From positions 1,550,001 through 1,614,000 of the forward strand of contig CAWFPH010000002.1 in assembly GCA_963817615.1 (NCBI GenBank): a DNA stretch of 64,000 nucleotides, given 5' to 3'. The stretch is from FEN-1219 sp963817615. GTDB lineage: Bacteria; Pseudomonadota; Gammaproteobacteria; Steroidobacterales; Rariloculaceae. Below the pieces are notes generated by a model. That model was not told where the DNA came from. It made no database searches and saw only the letters and a list, made by a program, of their open reading frames with translations. The position numbers were made by a program, and so were the translations under genes. Shown one piece after another: positions 59,553 through 64,000 of this stretch; the stretch's first letter is position 1; the number at the start of each line of letters is the position of its first letter.

Positions 59553-62156
59553 ATGCGGATGAAGTCGTTATACGCGGCCGTCGCCGCGTTGCTCTCGGGT
59601 TTTGCCGCCGGGCACGCGCCCGTCGCCTGGTCGCAGGAAGCGAACGCGCCGAGCGGCGGGCTCGAAGAGATCGTCGTCACGGCCAGTCGCCGCGAACAGA
59701 ACCTGCAGGACGTGCCGATGGCGGTGCAGGCGTTCACGGGCGAGTCGCTCCAGGTTCAGGGCATCGAGAACGTCGAGAACCTCAAGGCGGTCGTGCCGAA
59801 CCTGGTCGTCGCCGGCAACCTCGGAGGCAGCGACACCGCGCAGTTCACGATTCGCGGCATTCCGAACGTCGGGGTGTACATCGACGGCATCTGGCAGGTC
59901 TCCAACAACGGTCTACTGCTCCGCGAGTTCGTCGATCTCGATCGTGTCGAGGTGCTCCGCGGTCCGCAAGGCACGCTGTACGGCCGCGACTCGACGGGTG
60001 GCGCGATTCGGCTGTACACGAAAGCACCCTCGAAGGAATTCGGCGGCACGGTCGACATGTCGATGGGCAATCTGAATCGCCGCGACGTGAAGGGCATGCT
60101 CAACATACCCATCACCGACAATTTCCGCGCCAAGTTCACGGTCGGCACCTACCAGCGTGACGGCTATATCACGAGCCTGACGACGGGCGCCAAAACCGGC
60201 GGGTTCGACGATCAAGTCGGTCGCGCCGACTTCATCTGGGAGCCGTCCGATCGCGTGAGCCTGCGGTTCAACGCGCAGAGCGACCGCGTCGTCGACACTC
60301 AGGCGCGCGTGAACACGTACATCGACAACCAGATCGCGTGGAACACGGGCAGCGAGGTGGGTCTTTCGCTCGCCTACGACATCGCGAGCGGCGGCAAGTG
60401 GAACTGCAACTACGTCTGCTCCGGCTATCCCGGCGGCCTCGTGGGCAAGTGGGAAGGCCGTTCCGACATCACGGTGCCGTCGCGCGAGTTTCTCGATCAG
60501 CAGTCGGCCGATCTCAAAGTCCAAATGACGGACAAGATCAAATTCGAGTACCTGCTCGGTCACACCCACAACGACTCGCGTCAGTACAACGACTGGGACG
60601 CCGCGCAGTACAACTTCTATATCGACTACTTCTTGAACAAGGACGACCTCACGAGCCACGAGTTCCAGTTCTCCGGCGCCAACGATCGATTCACGTGGGT
60701 CGGCGGCGTCTACCACTGGGATCAGACGCATCGCATACGCAACCCGTCCTACTCGATGGCCGACTGGGTCGAAGCCAACCCGGTGGGCGCACCGACATGT
60801 AGCACTACGCTCGCCCCCAACACGCCTTGCAGCTATCCCAACTACGTCGCGACGTTCAGCTACGCCAACCAGGTCCTGCCGAGCGCCGCCTGTCAAATGA
60901 CGCCCGCGCAGCGCGGCATCACGAGTTGGCTACCCGGTATTGCGGCGGGCTACGTGCCGGCGTTCGCGGCCGGTCTCGACGTCAACCAGCCGGGTGCGGC
61001 GGGCTGGCCGTTCCCGTGCGACTTCATCCCGGGCGTAGGCTGGGTCGGCGCGCTCGCAGCCGGCGCGCGGCCGCCGGCCGGGGACACCTTGTCGGGCGAC
61101 AAGACGAACGGCACCGCCATTTTCGGCGAGGTCGACGTCAAGCTCGGCAAGAAGTTCGATCTCACGCTCGGCTACCGCCATCACAAGCAAGCGCAGGACC
61201 AGTATTCGTTCGACCTTCCCGCGAGCATCTTGGCCGGCGTCACCGCAGACAAGCCGCCGGGCCCGAATCTGGAATTCACGAGCGGCAACATTTACGACGG
61301 CATCAAGCTCCCCGGCAGCCACCACGTCGCCTTCGACGCCGACACTTATCGTGCGTCGGGCAGTTGGAAGTTCACCGACAACGTCATGCTCTACCTGGGC
61401 TACACCGAGGGCTTCAACGCGGGCGGCCTCGCCGTGTACAACGACAGCTTGGGCGAGGTGGATGCGGCCTATGACCCGGAGCGAATCAAGAACCACGAGC
61501 TGGGCCTTCGGTCCGATCTCTTCAATAACAAGCTGCGTCTGAACGCGACCTACTTCACGACCGATTGGATCGGCATCCAGCTGCTCGCCACGGTCGAAGA
61601 TCGCGCGCCACCGCACCAGCAACTGACGGAGCTCGTGCCGCAAAACGCCGCGTCGGCCAAGGTCGACGGCATCGAGATCGATTTGGCGTACGCGGCGACG
61701 GACAACTTCTCGGTGTTCGCGAACTTGGGCTGGCTCAACACGCGGTATACGGACTCGAACAGCCCCGTCGTGAGCGTGAACACCGAGTTCGCCCAGGCGC
61801 CGGACAACACCTACGATCTCGGCATTCAGCACACCGGTCACCTGGGGAACGGCGGCTCGCTCGTCACGCGGCTCGACGACGTCTACACGGGCGCTTACTG
61901 GCGTTCGGCGAACCCGACGCTGCGCCAGGACTCCTACGGCGTACCGCGCAAGAAGGAGTCGGGTGATTTTTGGCGCTTGGACGCTCAGCTCGCGTACACG
62001 GCGCCCGGCGACAAGTACACGTTGGCGCTCTACGGCACCAACCTCACGAACGTGTACGACTTGAACTCGGGCTTCCTGCACTACATTTGGCAGTACGACT
62101 TTGCGACCGTGTCGCGCCCGCGTGAGGTCGGCGCGTCGTTCCGCATCAACTTCTGA
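59553..62156 (+). CDS. TonB-dependent outer-membrane receptor
   Basis: ATG 59553 follows GGGGGA. The 867-residue product has a signal peptide (AVAALLSGFAAGHAPVAWSQ), a TonB-box-like EEIVVTASRREQNLQDVPMA, a plug with TIRGIPNVGVYIDGIWQ and VEVLRGPQGTLYGRDSTGGA, and a barrel ending VGASFRINF with the terminal Phe. It is of the common sterol/aromatics-associated TonB receptor type seen in sphingomonads and Steroidobacter relatives; ligand unknown. An intrinsic terminator begins 16 bases after the stop. Confidence 0.95.
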   Translation: MRMKSLYAAVAALLSGFAAGHAPVAWSQEANAPSGGLEEIVVTASRREQNLQDVPMAVQAFTGESLQVQGIENVENLKAVVPNLVVAGNLGGSDTAQFTIRGIPNVGVYIDGIWQVSNNGLLLREFVDLDRVEVLRGPQGTLYGRDSTGGAIRLYTKAPSKEFGGTVDMSMGNLNRRDVKGMLNIPITDNFRAKFTVGTYQRDGYITSLTTGAKTGGFDDQVGRADFIWEPSDRVSLRFNAQSDRVVDTQARVNTYIDNQIAWNTGSEVGLSLAYDIASGGKWNCNYVCSGYPGGLVGKWEGRSDITVPSREFLDQQSADLKVQMTDKIKFEYLLGHTHNDSRQYNDWDAAQYNFYIDYFLNKDDLTSHEFQFSGANDRFTWVGGVYHWDQTHRIRNPSYSMADWVEANPVGAPTCSTTLAPNTPCSYPNYVATFSYANQVLPSAACQMTPAQRGITSWLPGIAAGYVPAFAAGLDVNQPGAAGWPFPCDFIPGVGWVGALAAGARPPAGDTLSGDKTNGTAIFGEVDVKLGKKFDLTLGYRHHKQAQDQYSFDLPASILAGVTADKPPGPNLEFTSGNIYDGIKLPGSHHVAFDADTYRASGSWKFTDNVMLYLGYTEGFNAGGLAVYNDSLGEVDAAYDPERIKNHELGLRSDLFNNKLRLNATYFTTDWIGIQLLATVEDRAPPHQQLTELVPQNAASAKVDGIEIDLAYAATDNFSVFANLGWLNTRYTDSNSPVVSVNTEFAQAPDNTYDLGIQHTGHLGNGGSLVTRLDDVYTGAYWRSANPTLRQDSYGVPRKKESGDFWRLDAQLAYTAPGDKYTLALYGTNLTNVYDLNSGFLHYIWQYDFATVSRPREVGASFRINF

Positions 62157-62171
62157 GCGAGCTCACGAGCC

Positions 62172-62210
62172 GAGGCCGGCCGGGGTAACCCGGGCCGGCC
62201 TCTCCTTTCT
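62172..62210 (+). terminator. Intrinsic terminator of the TonB-receptor gene
   Basis: GAGGCCGGCC (62172-62181) pairs with GGCCGGCCTC (62193-62202), with a GGGG/CCC inner stem, followed by TCCTTTCT. It lies just after the receptor stop. Confidence 0.75.
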
Positions 62211-62395
62211 GCGCCCGGCAGCGCGCACCGACTTCGCGGTGAACGTCTTCCGCGTCGCAGTCCGACCGGTCGGCTCGGCCTGCGCCACACCGGCGCAAGC
62301 GCTCCCGCAGGTTGACGCGTTCATCAAGATTGACGTCGAGCACGCGTGCCGTAACCTTAGCGGCCGTGGTCGTACGCCGTTTTGCGGAGTGGACT

Positions 62396-62887
62396 ATGGG
62401 CAAGCGCATTGACACGGGTGCATTGACTGCAATCGTCGGAACCTTGTATCCACCGCCGTTCGACGAGCCCTGCCGTAGGCGCGAGCGGCGAAGACTCGGC
62501 GACGCCGCGGGGCTCACCCAATTCGGGGTCAACCTTCTCAAGCTTCCCGCCGGCGCGTGGAGCAGCCAACGGCATTGGCATACGGCTTCCGACGAGCTCG
62601 TCTACGTTCTGTCCGGTGAAGTCGTGCTCGTAACCGATAGCGGCGAGGAGCTGCTGCGTGCAGGCGATGCGGCCGGCTTCAAAGCGGGTGATCGCAACGG
62701 ACACTGCCTGCAGAATCGTTCTGCCGGCGAGGCGCTGGTTCTGGAGATAGGTACTCGCGACGAGAGCGACGCGGCGTACTACTCCGACATCGACATGGTG
62801 GCGCCGCGAGGCGGCAAGCCGGCCCAGTACACCCGCCGCAGTGGAGTCGCATACGACGGTATTCGCCGTCGCGGTCCTGAAGACTGA
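62396..62887 (+). CDS. Cupin-fold protein
   Basis: ATG 62396 follows GGAG. The 163-residue product has a single cupin: LPAGAWSSQRHWHTASDELV (H60, H62, E67), YVLSGEVVLVTDSGEE (G74) and DRNGHCLQN (H103), a complete metal-binding set. A final region (EIGTRDESDAAYYSDIDMVA) is characteristic of a cupin group often annotated as cupin or transcriptional-regulator-like proteins, sometimes in sugar or auxin-like metabolism. Reaction unknown. It precedes, in convergent orientation, the XRE regulator gene. Confidence 0.9.
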   Translation: MGKRIDTGALTAIVGTLYPPPFDEPCRRRERRRLGDAAGLTQFGVNLLKLPAGAWSSQRHWHTASDELVYVLSGEVVLVTDSGEELLRAGDAAGFKAGDRNGHCLQNRSAGEALVLEIGTRDESDAAYYSDIDMVAPRGGKPAQYTRRSGVAYDGIRRRGPED

Positions 62888-62942
62888 GATCGCAGAACAG
62901 CGCGGATCGAGCTCGAGGTCATCGCCGACGGAGTCTGCGCGA

Positions 62943-63170
62943 TCAGTGACCAGGCGCATTGCCGCTGGGTGTGCCTCCGTGGTTATCGAAGAAGACCTCT
63001 TCGATTGGGCAGCCGAAGAGGCGGGCGGCGCGGAAGGCGAGCGAGAGGCTCGGATCGAACTTTCCGGTTTCGATGGCATTGACGGTCTGGCGCGAGACTT
63101 CGAGCGCGTCGGCGAGTTGCTGCTGCGTCCAGTCGCGTTCGGCGCGAAGCACTTTGAGGCGGTTCCTCAT
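62943..63170 (-). CDS. XRE-family (YozG-like) transcriptional regulator
   Basis: The 75-residue product is a lone Cro/CI-type helix-turn-helix: MRNRLKVLRAERDWTQQQLA, LEVSRQTVNAIETGKFDPSL, then FRAARLFGCPIEEVFF, the compact YozG-like form. It overlaps the stop of the upstream membrane-protein gene by four bases (ATGA). In this common pair, the regulator is thought to repress the shared promoter, and an inverted repeat does overlap the -10 region there. Confidence 0.92.
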   Translation of the reverse strand: MRNRLKVLRAERDWTQQQLADALEVSRQTVNAIETGKFDPSLSLAFRAARLFGCPIEEVFFDNHGGTPSGNAPGH

Positions 63171-63586
63171 CGATAGCGCCTCAAGCCGATGATCATTGAA
63201 GCTCCGAGCGTGATAGCCATGACGACCATCAGTGCGGGAATCCCGCCTTCGGCGGGCACGAGCTTGTACGTCTGCAGGATCGTATAGGGGCAGCCGACGA
63301 TGATCATCGCACCGAGGGTGATGGCGTACGCTTCAAGCGCAATGCGCTGGAGCATTTCGTCCTGCTCGCGGAGCTGGTTGCGGTTGGCGACGATCGCGCC
63401 GATACCGATGAGGATCGTGACAGCGCAGGCGATCCAGGTCATGGGAATGGCTTTGTCCCAGATGAATTTCGGTCCGAAGGTCGCAATGGCGAAGGAGGCC
63501 ACCCAGATGGCGACCCAGAGGAAGAGCTTGAGGGTGCTGCGCCGCACTCTGGAGGGGTAGCCAGGGGAGGATTCGATGGTTTTCAT
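63167..63586 (-). CDS. Four-helix membrane protein paired with the XRE regulator
   Basis: ATG 63586 follows AAGGAGAG. The 139-residue product has four predicted membrane helices (LKLFLWVAIWVASFAIATFG, IPMTWIACAVTILIGIGAIV, ALEAYAITLGAMIIVGCPYT and ALMVVMAITLGASMIIGLRR). A charged loop, ANRNQLREQDEMLQRIALEA, lies after the second helix. This is the usual arrangement of the small membrane protein encoded before YozG-type XRE regulators. The pair may form a membrane-linked regulatory switch. Its function is unknown. Confidence 0.85.
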   Translation of the reverse strand: MKTIESSPGYPSRVRRSTLKLFLWVAIWVASFAIATFGPKFIWDKAIPMTWIACAVTILIGIGAIVANRNQLREQDEMLQRIALEAYAITLGAMIIVGCPYTILQTYKLVPAEGGIPALMVVMAITLGASMIIGLRRYR

Positions 63587-63604
63587 GATGTCGCTCTCCT
63601 TTGT

Positions 63605-63658
63605 CTTTTAGTAAAGTAAACTTGACTAAAAGTTATGAGAGTGCAGACCAGATGTCAA
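63605..63658 (-). promoter_or_regulatory. Promoter and operator of the membrane protein/XRE pair
   Basis: On the minus strand TTGACA (63658-63653) and TAACTT (63635-63630) are separated by 17 bases, a good sigma-70 promoter. CTTTTAGT (63605-63612) and ACTAAAAG (63625-63632) form an inverted repeat with 12-base spacer that overlaps the -10 and the start of transcription, suited to repression by the XRE protein. The region is strikingly AT-rich for this genome. Confidence 0.75.
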
Positions 63659-63815
63659 GTGACATTTACATGTGGTCTCGGGCGCAGGCCGGTCGAACCG
63701 ACGGGGCTGACGGCGGCGGGGAGCGGCACGCGGCCATGCGCCGGCGGCGCCGTTCGAAGCGATCGAGCTTTGCCCTCCGCGCTCGGCTGGCTCTATGGGC
63801 TGGCGGGCACGGTCC

Positions 63816-64000
63816 TCACCGCCGTCGCAACGCGAACACCCAAACGACCCCACCCTGCGGCACGACGGTCTCCGTGCCGCGCGCCTTGTCGATGCGCCCG
63901 AGCATGCCCTGCGCGTCGACGCCCCAGCCCGATTGCACCGCGACGTACTGCACGCCGCCGACCTCGAACGTGGTCGGCACGCCCGTGATGCCGGAGTTCG
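63816..64000 (-). CDS. C-terminal end of a PQQ-dependent alcohol dehydrogenase, cut by window edge
   Basis: On the minus strand, entering from the right edge, the frame reads NSGITGVPTTFEVGGVQYVA followed by VQSGWGVDAQG and ends VVWVFALRRR with a stop at 63816-63818. SGI-x-x-x-P-x-TFEV-x-G-x-QYVAV-x-(S/A)GWG followed by G-V-(V/I)-W-VFAL is the end of quinoprotein methanol/ethanol dehydrogenases. Only about 60 residues are in view. The 229-base stretch between it and 63587 contains the XRE promoter and otherwise nothing recognised. Confidence 0.82.
   Translation of the reverse strand, partial: NSGITGVPTTFEVGGVQYVAVQSGWGVDAQGMLGRIDKARGTETVVPQGGVVWVFALRRR

Noticed and set aside
1..64000. CRISPR arrays, tRNA or rRNA genes, insertion-sequence transposases, integrases
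   Set aside because: No regularly spaced repeats, cloverleaf-like sequence, rRNA-like sequence or transposase/integrase reading frame was seen.

Overview
The window is high-GC bacterial DNA with exported proteins that are mostly outer-membrane or periplasmic: two TonB-dependent receptors, DUF6152-type proteins, a UrcA family protein, PQQ dehydrogenases, DUF1592/DUF1552 proteins and ABC-type orphan permeases. This mix suggests a free-living Gammaproteobacterium, perhaps of the Steroidobacter/Xanthomonad side, probably from a metagenome assembly. That assignment is an inference from gene content; no rRNA or tRNA gene was seen. Both edges cut genes: a secreted VOC protein on the left and a PQQ alcohol dehydrogenase C-terminus on the right.

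Layout. 1-3.8 kb: secreted VOC protein, an unknown exported protein and an exported amidase. 4.1-10.5 kb: an accessory stretch with a lower-GC PD-(D/E)XK-like protein, an AAA/DUF4143 ATPase, a FitA/VapC-type toxin-antitoxin pair whose toxin is frameshifted, an ankyrin remnant and an MNT-like nucleotidyltransferase pair. It is bracketed by an intact DUF6152 gene and a ~510-bp direct-repeat copy of that gene's middle. 10.8-12.6 kb: a LuxR solo followed by a pirin and a small membrane-anchored protein, each behind the same 16-bp CT-N12-AG palindrome at identical spacing to a downstream TGCCTA; this is the most striking regulatory signal in the window. 12.7-24.3 kb: Uma2 protein, two convergent orphan MacB/FtsX-like permeases, VOC/DUF1272 pair, a large exported protein, a 28-residue peptide next to a 20-bp hairpin, an aromatic-acid MFS transporter and an exported hydrolase, with several gene remnants in the gaps.

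24.4-30.7 kb: a membrane winged-helix/beta-propeller regulator, an exported protein, a CapA-like protein and an unrecognised 585-residue protein. 31.0-40.6 kb: five consecutive exported proteins (TonB receptor, Tat MBL-like protein with a degraded metal site, di-heme-type DUF1592 lipoprotein, Tat DUF1552 protein, secreted ankyrin protein), which look like one functional unit of unknown substrate. 40.6-47 kb: a LigM/DesA-like tetrahydrofolate-dependent O-demethylase, a histidine phosphatase, a split DUF6152 pair, DUF2200, a nitrilase-family enzyme and UrcA. 47.4-55.9 kb: an exported SDR with an overlapping SnoaL-like partner, a third orphan permease with a frameshift, a CPBP protease variant, an NHL propeller protein and a LytS/LytTR two-component pair. 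55.9-64 kb: PQQ dehydrogenase, TetR/DinB divergent pair, a second TonB receptor with a terminator, a cupin, and an XRE regulator/membrane protein pair behind a clear promoter-operator.

All calls come from reading the sequence and recalled family knowledge; no database search was possible. Most of the many long opposite-strand reading frames are GC-driven shadows of real genes and were left out.
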